A stretch of DNA of 64,000 nucleotides, taken from NCBI GenBank assembly GCA_963575745.1, contig CAUYUJ010019893.1, positions 62,501-126,500 of the forward strand. Reading direction: 5' to 3'. Position 1 is the stretch's first letter, and each line of letters begins with the position of its first letter. The position numbers and the translations under genes were made by a program. Origin of the DNA: Prorocentrum cordatum. Its lineage: Eukaryota > Sar > Dinophyceae > Prorocentrales > Prorocentraceae. Of this stretch, positions 29,438 to 39,561 are shown piece by piece. Under the pieces are notes generated by a model that worked only from the letters and a program-made list of their open reading frames with translations, made no database searches and had not been told where the DNA came from.

Positions 29438-31665
29438 TGGGTGGGTGGGTGGGTGGGTGGGTGGGATGGGTGGGTGGGTGGGTGGGTGGGTGGGTGGGTG
29501 GGTGGGTGGGTGGAGGGGGGGGGGGGGGGGTCGCATGCGAACGAACGCCGCTACTGGCTACTGAGGCTTGTCGGCTGAGCTCCCAATGGGGCCACGAAGC
29601 GTTTGAGGCGCGCTCCAGCAGGGGCGACGGTGACGCGTGCACACTGCCATTGGGGCATGCGGTGCTGCCCCCCCATGAGGCCCAGAGACGCGCGAAGGGC
29701 TCGCCGGAAATATGCTGACGGGGCGCATGCGAACACATCCGATGGTGCATGCAAGGAGTTCCCTGCGGAGGCGCGAGACGTGCACGGGGCGCGCGGGGCT
29801 GCGTAAGGGGGGGGGGGGGGGCTCATGCAAACACAGCCTGAAGCTTTCGGTGGAGCCTCCTGAGGAACAACGGAACGCGTCGCGGGCGCGCCGAAATGCA
29901 TGGGGGGGGGAGGGGGGAGGGGGCATGCGAACACCGCCGCTGACATCCTTCGGTGGGACCCTTATGCGGCCGCGAATCGCGCGAGGGGTGCGCCGAAATG
30001 CATGGGGTGGGCGCGTGCGAACGCCGCCACTAGGCCTTTGGTGGAGTTCCCTATTGGGCCACAAAGCGTGCGAGGGGCGTGCCGACATCGGCAGGTCGCG
30101 CGTGCCATCGGGGCCTTCGATGGAGCTCCCTATGGGGCCGCGAAACATGCGGGGCGTGCGCCGACAGCATTCGAGTGCGCATGCAAACACTGCGCCTCGG
30201 AGGCATTCGGTGGAGTTCCTTGTGGGGCCAGGAAGCGCGTGAGGTCTGTTGCAGGCTTGATAAACATGCGCACGCCCACGCCGCCAAAGAGACTTTCGGT
30301 GGAACTGTATATGGCGCCACGAAACTTCATGGGCGCGCCGAAACGTGGGTGGGTGGGGGGGGGGGGGGGGGGGGTGCTCGCGAGCGAACGCCGCCACTGA
30401 GGCTTTCAATGGAGCTCCAAATGGGGCCGCGAAGCGTGCGAGGGGCGCGCCGAAATAAATGAGGGGTGCGCGTGCGAACACAGCCACTTAGGTATTCGGT
30501 GGAGCTCCCCTATGGGGCCGCGAGACGTGCATGGGGTGTTCTGTTTTGCGTGGGTGGGGAGTGGGGGGTGCGAACGCGGCCGCTGGGGTTGTCCGTGGGG
30601 CGCGAAAAGTGCGAGTGCTTTCGGGGAATGCATGGGGGGGGGGGGGGGGGGGGACGGGGGGGGGGGAGGGGGCGTGCGAACACAGCCAGGGATATTCGGT
30701 AGCTCTCTATGGGGCAACGAGCATGTGTGAGGGTGTGCCTATACATGGTGGAGGGGGGTGGTGGGGGTGGGGGGGGGGATGGGTGGTTTGTGCGAACGCA
30801 GCTGGGGCTTTCGGTGGGGTTCCCTATGGCGCCACGAAGGGGTGTGAGTGGTGGCCGAATGCGCGTGGGTGGGTGGGTGGGGGTGGGGGGGGGGGGGGGG
30901 GGGGGGGCGCGTGCGAACGCCGCAAGTACAGCCTTCGGTTGGGCTTCATGTGGGTCCACGAAGCGTGCGTTGGCGTTCCGAAGTGCATGGGATGGGCGCA
31001 TGCGAACACCGCCACTAGGGTGGGGCGCCCTATGGGGCCACGAAGCGCACGCATGCGGGACGCATGCGAATGCCGCCACTGCCTGCGGTGGTGCCTCCGA
31101 TGGGGCCGCGGAACGCGCGGTGGAGCATGCCGAAATACAGGAGGTGCGGGGGTGGGGTGGGGGGTGGGGCGGGTGGGAGGGCACGCGAGCGCCGCCACTG
31201 CGGCCTTCGGTGGAGCCCCCTGTGGGGCCACGAAGCTTGCGAGGATTGCACAGACATGCCTGAGGGGGGGTGGGGGGTGCATGCGAACGCCGCCACTAAG
31301 GCCATCGGTGGAGCCCCGCGAAATGTGCGATGATATACTACGGGGGTAGGGGGGGAGGGGGGGCATGCGAACGCCGCAGCTGCGGTTTTCGGCGCCCCCC
31401 CCCCTCCCCCTGTGGGGCAACGAAATGGGGAAGGGCGTGCCGACATGCGCGGGAAGGGGGGGGGGGGGGGGGCGCGGGAGTGCTTGCGAAACGCCGCCGC
31501 CAGGCATGGGGCCCCCGATCCGAGCTCCACCGCCGGGGGCCGCGAAGGGCGCGCCGGGCGCGCCGACGTGCATGGGGGGGGGGGGGGGCGCCGCCAAAAG
31601 GGCCTTCGGCGGGGATCCATGCGGTGCCCAGAGGCGCGTGAGGGGTGCACTGGAACACACGGGGG
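28750..31665 (+). repeat. ~104-bp satellite, about 28 diverged units
   Basis: The anchor GGGGCC(A/G)CGAAGCG recurs about 28 times from 28812 to 31623, about every 104 bp. It is normally flanked by CTTCGGTGGAGCTCCCTATG on the left and GAGGGGCGCGCCGAAATGCA plus a G-run on the right, then GCGTGCGAACGCCGCCACT. Units differ by point changes and variable G-runs. Both strands have many open frames as a by-product. Confidence 0.9.
29376..29532 (+). repeat. (GT)n, (GGTG)n and G-run inside the satellite
   Basis: A GT dinucleotide tract (about 29386-29437) passes into GGTG/GGGT units (to 29513) and a G-run. It interrupts the 104-bp satellite spacing. Confidence 0.95.
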
Positions 31666-32081
31666 CATGATTGTCACATCGCCCATATGCAAATCATTGG
31701 CGCTGGCGCGTCGGCCCTTGTAGAACGCTGGGTTTACATCGCATCGCCGACGCGGGCGCCGTTCGCCCTGCCAAATCGAGGGCGCGCGCACATGGGAAAT
31801 TTGCGCGCGCCCAGCGCTTGAACATGCGTTCTCATATCGCGGGCCTGAAGGGTGAGTGCGCTTAATTTAACAGTTGCGCTGGCGCCGTACTTCTTCCTGC
31901 AGGAGCCAAATTCGATCCGCGCTTCGGCGTGATGGCATAGCCGCGCTGCGGCCCAGGGTCGCCTGCCCACTTCCTTCCGATCGCAGAGCGCTGCGCGATT
32001 CCCCCCCCCCCCCCCCCCCGCGATAGCCCCGTGGGCGCGGGCATGCCGCTCCGCGGGTTCGGACAGGTGCGGGCGCACATC

Positions 32082-32118
<37 letters not shown>

Positions 32119-32795
32119 CAGCTGCGGGTGCTGACTGTCGCGTTACGCTGCAGAGACTCACAGCTGTGATTTTTCTCGCGACCGTGGCCCGCGCGCCATC
32201 GTGCGCCATTGAACGGGCAGGGGGCGTTGCCCTTCGGCGGGCATGGGTGCGCCGCCATCCTGCTCTTCGGCGCGCTACGCGCCCCGCGCCCCCGCCCCCC
32301 CCCCCCCCCCCTGGGCGCCCTCGCGCGCGCCCCATCCCCCCTGCGCCCTTCCCCCCCCCCCGCCCAACATGCACATAGCGAAGAGCGCGGTGCGGCCCCC
32401 GCGGATCAGCTGAGCGGGCGCTTCGCCCCATGATTGAGTTGTCGGGCGGGCGTGACCGCCTGGGCATGGCTGGTTCCCCCTTGGACCAGCGTGGGATGCA
32501 CCTCCGCCCGTGCCGACAAACGGCGCTGGCACGTTGCGCCGCTGAGCGGCGCGGGCATTGTCGGCGCGTCATTGCGGCGCCGCCCGCGCGCCATCAAGTG
32601 AAAGCAGAAGTTGCACCCGTTGTCGGAGCCCTCGGGTTGCTATTCGATGGCGCGAGCTGCCGCCTCTGGCCCTTGCGGCGCCCCCTCGGGCCGCCGCGGA
32701 ATGACGCGACAAGGCGCGGAGATAAACCCGAGGGGCAGCAGGGCGCAGGTCGTGCAACCCGCAGTTGCGATCGGCTGGGCTTGGGTTGCGGCGTG
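31666..32795. other. GC-rich intergenic with C- and T-runs
   Basis: C-run 32001-32018, T-run 32083-32116, C-runs near 32290 and 32350. No gene recognised; high-GC frames on both strands lack domains. Confidence 0.5.
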
Positions 32796-32809
32796 TGTGT
32801 GTGAGAGTG

Positions 32810-32862
<53 letters not shown>

Positions 32863-32867
32863 GTGCG

Positions 32868-32907
<40 letters not shown>

Positions 32908-33010
32908 GTGTGTGTGTGGTGTGTGTGGTGTGTGTGTGTTGTGTGTGTGGTGTCGTGTGTGTGTGTGTGTGTAGTGTGTGTGTGTGTGTGTGCGGGGGGT
33001 GGGTGGGTGG
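32796..33010 (+). repeat. (GT)n microsatellite
   Basis: About 200 bp of GT with occasional GC or TT interruptions, ending in a GGGT/G-run. It produces Cys-Val frames on one strand and His-Thr frames on the other. Confidence 0.95.
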
Positions 33011-33488
33011 GGGGGGGGGGCTTTCGGAGCCCCGCGGGGCGGGGGCGCGGTGGGCGGCCGCGTCGGGCTGCCCAGCGCGGCCCCGACGCGGCCCAGAGCT
33101 TGCAGAGATATATTGGTGTAAGCCCCCGATGAAGACAATTTCCAAAGTCTGCAGCTGGCTCTCCGATGTAAACATGGGGAACCCGCGGTGCTCCTAAAGG
33201 CCAGTCTCGGGTTCCCTTCCGACGCCAGACAATCGCGGGGCGCGCGCGGGCAACCGCGGGGCTGCCCAGCGCCGCGCCAACGGCGGCCCCTCTCCCCCCC
33301 CCCGCCCCCGCCATACCCCGCGCACCCACCCCCTGCGCCCTCCGCCTGCGGGGCCACGGGGTAGCATCTGACGGGGGCTGCCTTCTTCTTCCGTCGGGGG
33401 CGATGCCGGGGCGCGGTGGGCGCGCTTTCGGGCCGCCCTAGACGGGGCCGACATGTAGTCTGGGTGCCGCCCGAGACGGCCCGGCAAG
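33011..33488. other. GC-rich DNA left of the assembly gap
   Basis: No confident gene. The 5' end of the Helitron-like element may lie here or in the gap, but no terminus was recognised. Confidence 0.4.
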
Positions 33489-33588
33489 NNNNNNNNNNNN
33501 NNNNNNNNNNNNNNNNNNNNNNNNNNNNNNNNNNNNNNNNNNNNNNNNNNNNNNNNNNNNNNNNNNNNNNNNNNNNNNNNNNNNNNNN
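33489..33588. other. Assembly gap (100 N)
   Basis: One hundred N characters, a conventional placeholder length. It hides the beginning of the Helitron-like coding region. Confidence 1.
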
Positions 33589-33593
33589 TGGCC

Positions 33594-35270
33594 GTGTTGC
33601 ACGAGGCGAAGGTCTGGGGTATGCGCGCGACGCAGAGGGATATCCAGAGGCAGCAAGGTGTCGACGCGCTGCGGGATGAGCTGCTGGTCAGATCTTGTCC
33701 GGAGGATCTGCGCCTGCGCGTGGTGGGCGAGTGCCTCCAGCGGCGCGGAGGCTGGCCCGCCGAGGCAGCAGACCTCGGCGGCGACGACCTCTGGGCGCGC
33801 CGCTATTTGCACAGCGCGATGGCCCGAAGGTACGCCAGCGCCTCCACTGGCGAGCAGCTCTTGCCGGGCGACGTGGCGCGGTGGCAGCAGCTGCTCGACA
33901 GGATCCCGGAGGCGCAGCGGCCCACCTGGCAGGCGGACCCTCTGCGCCAGCAGTTGCAGGCCTACTACGAGGAGCATGGCCACCTGAACGTGAGGCCCTC
34001 GACCAGGAGGGCCGACGATCCCGATCGCCTTCTACTCGAAGCTTTGAAGGTCCTGCGCCGCGCACGGCTGGAGGATGTCAGGGGCGAGCGCGGCCATCTG
34101 CTGCGCCGGCAGCTCTCGCCCGGGGACATGGCCGCGTGGGAGACGGCGGTCCCGGCCAACGTGTTGTGGGGCACGGTGCGCCAGGCTGAGGCGTATATCC
34201 CTGGCAGCGCTATTCTCGGCAGCCGGTGCGAATGGCCCAGAGAGCCCGTCTGCTGCCAGCCGTGCCCGTGCTATCTTTGCGGCCAGGACTTCGCCACGAA
34301 GCAGTTGTTGCAGGAGCACTGGCGCGAGGAGCACGTGAACCTGCCCGAGGCCGAGCGGGGCTTGCTGGCGCCGCGGCGAGTGGAGGAAGAGGTCCGAAAG
34401 AGAATCCTTGCGGACGAACAGCTGGAGGGCCCCTTCGAGGTCCGGGGCGCCGAGCAGCGCCGCGCGCTCGGACGCTTCGCCGAGAACCAGACGCAGAGCC
34501 GACCGGGGGGTGCGTGGGCCGGGCACTTCGAGAGCCAGCAGACCGCCCCGACCACCTGCCGCGCTCTGAGCGGCTGCGTTGTCTGCGCGCGCTCTTTCTG
34601 GCTGGAGGACCTCTTCGACGCGGACTTGTTCGTGGAGCCCGTGGACCCCGAGCTGGCAGCGGGCGCCGGCGATCCCGCGGCGGACGGCGCCCAGGGGCAC
34701 GGCGCGGAAGGCGTGCCGGCGGACGCGCCTGCGCGTCACCCCCGGGGGCACCCGGAGCCGCCGCCCGCCGAGGACGCGGCCCCGCCGCGCCGGGCTCGCT
34801 TCGCGGTGCGGCCCGAGGCCGCCGCGAAAGTCCACGCGCTCCTCTCCGTGGAGCGCTATGCCGCGAGGTGGCCGCTGATCCCGCGGCACGAGCTGTGGGC
34901 TTCCAGCGTGTTGCACCCGCGCAGGCCCGAGTGGCGGTGGCTGCTGCACGTTCGCAGGTTGCCCTGCCTTAGCCTCGACGAGCACGGGCGGGCCCCGCTA
35001 GTGAAAGTGTGTTTCGATTGCGGCGAGACCTTGGAGGGCGGGCCGGCAGTGAAAATGCCAATGTACGCCCTGGCGAACGACAACTGGATCGGCCGAGTCC
35101 CTTTTCCTCTCCGGCCTGGCGGCGAGCCGTTGCGGGACATGGAGCTGCGATCGCTAGCCAGGGGCCGCGTGTGCGTGAACAAGATCATCGCCGAGCCCGA
35201 GAAGAGAGGCCCTCGAGACGAACGGCAGGGGGGGCTCGTTGGGAACTTTATCTGTTTCCCGCAGGCGAAG
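33594..35270 (+). CDS. Helitron polyprotein exon 1: C2H2 finger and DUF6570-like
   Basis: The first readable coding exon (559 codons, 5' end cut by the gap). Residues 226-247 form a C2H2 finger, C-x2-C-x12-H-x4-H (CYLCGQDF...HWREEH). Residues about 471-556 match the DUF6570 pattern found ahead of Helitron Rep domains: CFDCGETL, KMPMYALANDNWIGRVP, a conserved hydrophobic run, and GNFICFPQ. The middle (residues 345-400) is Ala/Pro/Gly-rich linker. A CVVCARSFW segment near 328 may add a partial zinc site. The exon ends at a GT donor (AAG|GTTTGG), phase 0. Known role of this region is DNA binding or recruitment ahead of the nuclease; here that is inference. Confidence 0.75.
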
Positions 35271-35320
35271 GTTTGGGGCGGTCTCAAGCCGCGCTCCTGG
35301 GGGCGCGCGCCAGCAGTCAG
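35271..35320 (+). other. Helitron gene intron 1 (50 bp)
   Basis: GTTTGGGGCGG...CAGCAGTCAG, GT-AG, phase 0. It joins FICFPQAK to MLDSRGRRF and shifts the readable frame as needed. The acceptor choice is the least certain of the three introns; a later AG up to about 35396 would also keep the conserved LPAPPPEAQRF block. Confidence 0.5.
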
Positions 35321-38300
35321 ATGTTGGATTCCAGGGGAAGGCGATTTCTGCCGTTGCTGGCGCGCGTGGCCCAGGCGGCGCGCCTGGAGACGTCTCGCAA
35401 GGTGGATCTCCTGCGCAGCGCCGAGCTGCCCGCCCCCCCTCCCGAGGCGCAGCGATTCCTCGCTGAGTCCGTCGTCATTGCCCTGGCAGGGGCCGACGTG
35501 GACGACCTCAGCAAGGCCCGGTGGGCCAACGTGCGCAAGGGCGAATACATGGGGGCCGCCAGCTTCCTGACCTCCCATTCGGTCTCGTACAACGACATGA
35601 CCTGCAACCAGGACAGGGCAGACGCCGTCATGAGCGACGCCGGCGCCGTCCCCGAGGCCGTGCGAAGCATTGCAATCCCCATTGAGGTCTCCGAGCAGCT
35701 GAAGCACCGGCTGGAGGGCCCCGCCGACGCCTGCGCCGGGGCCGACGAGCAAGTCGTCAGGGTGGACGGGGAGGAGTGCGCGTCCGAGCACGAGGCAGAG
35801 GAAGAGGAGGGGGAGAACGATCTCAACGCCGCGCTGCCCGACCCGGACTTCCCCGCCGAGGCGCTCCCGGCGATGTCTTTCTGCGCCGATGCCGCGACCG
35901 GCGGCGACCTCGACGAGCTCCAGGCGATCCGCAAGGTGCACGGTGAGCTCGAGGCTCTGCAGGATTCCATGCGCGAGGAGGCCTCCGGCATGGGCTACCC
36001 GCGCCGGCGCCTCATCAAGCAGCTTCAGGTCAGCGCCAGAGGCATGCTGGATCGCGGCTTGGCGGACAGGATCCACCACCACCACAAGACGGTGACGGCC
36101 CTGGAGGAGACGGGCCAACGGGCGGCGGCTCCCGGAGGCGCGATGGAAGGGTATGCCCAGGGCACTGCTGCACAGCCGCTCTCGATGTACAGCCCCGAGC
36201 TCTGGTCCATGTGCTTCCCCGACAAGTTCCCGTACGGCGACGGCGTGTTCGGCTTGTCCAGGACTGCGCCCATGTCGTTCCATCAGTGCACGTCAATGCA
36301 CTTGCTCCGCGAGGAGCTGGTGTACCAGGTCACGCCCGAAGATTTGGCCGCGGCCGCCGCTTGCAAGGCGTGGGTCGAGACCGCCGCGGACGGGCCCGGC
36401 GCGACCGGGCAGTCTCGCCCCTCCGGCGGCTCCTGCGTCTGCCAGCAGTGCAGAGAGGCGTGCCGGCGCTACGTCGCGCCCGAGCAGCCGCGCTGGGGGG
36501 CCGACCGCGATCTCATCTGCTGCTACTACGACGCCGGGCGCCGCATCGAGCAGATCCGCAGGGCCAGGGGCCACGTGCACAGAACGGGCTTCCAGGAGCG
36601 CCTGGAGAAGATCTGCGCGGCCTCCACGGAGAAGCTCGATGCCGCCGTGCAGAGCCTAGGGCCGAATGCGTCCCTGAAGGACGCGATGCGGTCCCCCGCC
36701 GTGGACCAGGACGTCAAAGACGCGCTCTCCGAGCTCATGGTGTTCACCTCAGAAGTTCTCGGCTCGGACGGCGCGCGCGCGAAATTGCGCCACGAGCAGA
36801 ACGGCTTCGCCCTCATGTTCGGCGGCGCCGGTGGCTTTCTGACTCCGAACGTCGCGGACGTGCGGAGCCCCATCTTGCTTGCCCTGCACGCGGCGGGGGG
36901 CTGCGAGACCCGCGCCGTGGACCTCCTCGCGGAAGCCCCGGACATGCCCTCCGCGCGGAAGATGCTCCAGATCGTGGCGCAGGACCCGGTGGCCCAGGCC
37001 CGCTTCTTCATCTTTAGCATGCAGCTTTTCTGCGAGCACGTGCTGGGCACCGGCCCCTGGGACGGCAGTCTGCGCCACAACGGCCGTTGCGATGGGGCGG
37101 CTTTCCCCGATGGCTTCGCCACTTCGTGCACGGGCGGAGCCTTCCTCATGTTGGCGGCGCTGCACGGGCCCATCGAGGAGCAGGCCCGGCTGTCCATCCA
37201 CCCGCACATCCTCCTGAGGTTCGTGCACGCGCAGTCCGAGCAGTGGCTCCGGTGCGTGCTCAACAGGGAGACCGAGGAGATCCGGCAGCGGCTCCGCGTG
37301 TGGCAGGAGAAGACCTTGGCCGCAGTGCAGTCCATGCAGCTGGACTCAGCGGCCGTGCTCCCGCTGCTCCTCACCGACGACCCCGACCGGGCGCCCGAGC
37401 CCAGGAACACGCCCTTCTCCGAGAAGCTGCAGCGGGATTGCCGCATGGATGGGGAGCTGGAGCACGACGTGGACGAGCCGGAGAAACGGCGCGTCTTCTT
37501 GGCCACAGAGCCCCCATTCGAGGACCACCACCTCCGACGGCATCGGATGTCCTTGGCGCCCGAGGCGCGACCCATGAGCGAATACATGGTGCCCCAGACG
37601 GGCGCCCAGCTCTGTCGCCTCGAGCACTACAGGCTGCTGCGCCCGACCACGGGCGACGACCTGGAGACCGCGGCGGGCCGGAGCGCGGAGGCGGCGGCCT
37701 GGGCCGCGCGCTACGCCGAGGATTACCGCCAGGACATCGCCGTGGGCCAGATGCACCAGCACAAGGACACGTGCTTCAAGTACGTTGTCGAGAAGTCCAT
37801 GCGCTTCGCGCGGCACTGCCGCTTCAACTTCTGCCACTTCGTCAAGCTCTGGCTCCGCGTCGGCGACGGCGGGGACTCCTCGGCGCAGCAGAAGCGCTCC
37901 AAGAAGCTGGTGACCTTGGCGCGGACCGGCAAAGACCTCGTGCTGCCGCGGGGGCCAGGGGAACCGGAGCCGGATATGTTCCCCCTGGACGAGGACGGCG
38001 CGCCCGTGCCCCTGCGCCCCGGGCGCAAACTCGGCCCGGTCGTCAACGTCGATCCCGACCGTGGGAAGCTGGGTCTGGTCATGCCCATTCGCTGGAACCC
38101 GATGGAAGGCAGCTCCAACGGCGTGGCCCAGACGGCGCTGAACTGCAACGTGGACTTCCAGAGTATGATGCGCACTTTCGTTGACGGATTTGATGTCCAG
38201 ATGCGGGACAGGCTGCGCGACCCGCCCCTCTCGGCGGACGACGAGGCCTCGCTCGAGGCGGAGGAGGACGAGAAGTTCGAGGCAAGCTTCGCCGCGAACA

Positions 38301-38677
38301 TGGAGAAGCTTGCGGCCGCCCGCAAGAGGGCCAACAAACCAGAGCTGGAATATGAGGAGGCGGAGATGAGGCTCCGGCAACAGCGAGCCGCTCGCAGGGC
38401 GGCGTATCTGAGGTTGGGCCCGGCCGAGCGCTTCAGGCGCAGTATCAAAGCACTGACCGTCACCATTATGAGGCAGTCCGTTCAGGCCATGTTCTACGCT
38501 TGCGACTACTCCACGAAGCCGAACATGACCTGCGCGCCGCTCCTGGTCGCGGTTCGCGACGGCATTCGGCGCCTGGAGGAGCGGCTCCGCACCGAGGAAG
38601 AGGCGGCGGCAGCGGCGGAGGCGGAGGGGGCAGCGCCGGTGCCGAAGCCGTCGGCGAGGGGGCCCGCGCTGAGCAAG
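35321..38677 (+). CDS. Helitron polyprotein exon 2: Rep/HUH nuclease
   Basis: 1,119 codons. LPAPPPEAQRFLAES near the start is the usual lead-in to Helitron_like_N. FPDKFPYGDG lies at residues ~858-867 of the joined protein. GFALMFGGAGGFLTPNVADV follows, then GPIEEQARLSIHPHILLRF, whose HPH (37199-37207, residues 1186-1188) aligns with the HxH metal-binding motif in the E-x-Q-x-R-x-S/T-LHxHxL signature. A zinc-knuckle-like QMHQHKDTCFKY...CRFNFC block comes next, and NGVAQTALNCNVDFQ after it. YACDY (38495-38509, residues 1618-1622) is the YxxxY catalytic tyrosine pair. In Helitrons this enzyme nicks single strands and joins covalently through tyrosine to start rolling-circle transposition. All key residues appear present. 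The exon ends GCTGAGCAAG|GT. Confidence 0.88.
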
Positions 38678-39561
38678 GTCGGAGGGCGGTGGGAATTCCG
38701 CAGAAAATCGAGGGGGCGGGGAGCTCGAGCTTAAGACCCGAATCAGTTCGCGCTGATATCGGAAGCCTGTCTCTCACCAGCTGCGCAGGTTTCAAGGCGC
38801 TGCCCGCCCGCCCCCCGTGCGGACGTGAAGATCAAATGTCGAGAACGCACGTTCTGATTTCGCGCGGTTCTCTGCGCCTCGACACGGCGCGGGGCCGGGC
38901 TCCCTATTGTAATCTGCGGGCCCAGGGAGTTCGAGCTGAAGATCCAAATCAGTTTGCGACGCTGTCGGCCGTCATGGGCAACCTCTCCACGAACTGAGTT
39001 GGATCTTAAGCTCGAGCTGCCCGGGCGCGCAAGTTCCTGAAGGGAACCCCGGGCTTTTTTTTTTTTTCTTTTTTTTTTTTTATTTTTTCTTTTTTTTTTT
39101 TTTTTTCTTATTTTTTCTTTTTTCTTTTTCTTTCTTTTTTTTTTTTTTTTCTTTTTTTTTTTTTTCTTTTTCTTCTCTTTTTTCTCTTATTTTTTTTTTT
39201 TTTATCCTTCTTTTTTTTACTTCTCTTTTCATTTTTTTTTTTTTTTTTCTTTTTCTCTTTTTCTTTTTTTTTTTTTTTTTTGGTTTTTTTTCTTTTTTTT
39301 TTTTTTTTCCTTTTCTCCTTTTGTTTTTTTTTGTTTTTTTGCTTTCTCTTTTCTTTTTTTTATTTTTTTTTTTATCTATTTCCTTTTTTCTTTTCTATTT
39401 TTTTTTCTTTCTTTCTTTTCTTTCCTCTTGGATGCGTGGCTATTTGTTGCTCTGCGCCTCGGCATTTCAACGTTCACGTCCAGATCAGCTCGCGCAGATT
39501 TCGAACGCCAGGGGCGACGCCTCAACGAACTGATTTGGATCTTAAGCTCGACCTGCCTCAG
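38678..39561 (+). other. Helitron gene intron 2 with inverted motif copies and poly-T tract
   Basis: GT (AAG|GTCGGAGG) to AG (CTGCCTCAG|GTCC), 884 bp, phase 0. Removal fuses GPALSK to VQDEARRRLIRQ, so Rep and helicase become one protein. It contains four clear copies of a ~28-bp motif. Two are direct (38723-38752 and 38929-38958: GAGCTTAAGACCC / GATCCAAATCAGTTCG) and two inverted (38990-39018 and 39526-39550). Between them lies a 370-bp T-rich tract (39055-39425) that gives a false Phe/Leu-rich N-terminus to the helicase frame. Confidence 0.75.
39055..39425 (+). repeat. T-rich tract inside intron 2
   Basis: About 370 bp of T with scattered C, and rare A or G. Possibly an expanded polypyrimidine tract or a retroposed poly-A on the other strand. 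Confidence 0.9.

Noticed and set aside
33416-33679. ORF running through the N gap
   Set aside because: It contains 100 unknown bases and is in the wrong phase for the Helitron exon.
39280-39561. Phe/Leu-rich N-terminus of the helicase frame as a signal or membrane segment
   Set aside because: It is the T-rich part of intron 2. The conserved Rep-helicase connector begins at 39562 and joins in phase to exon 2.
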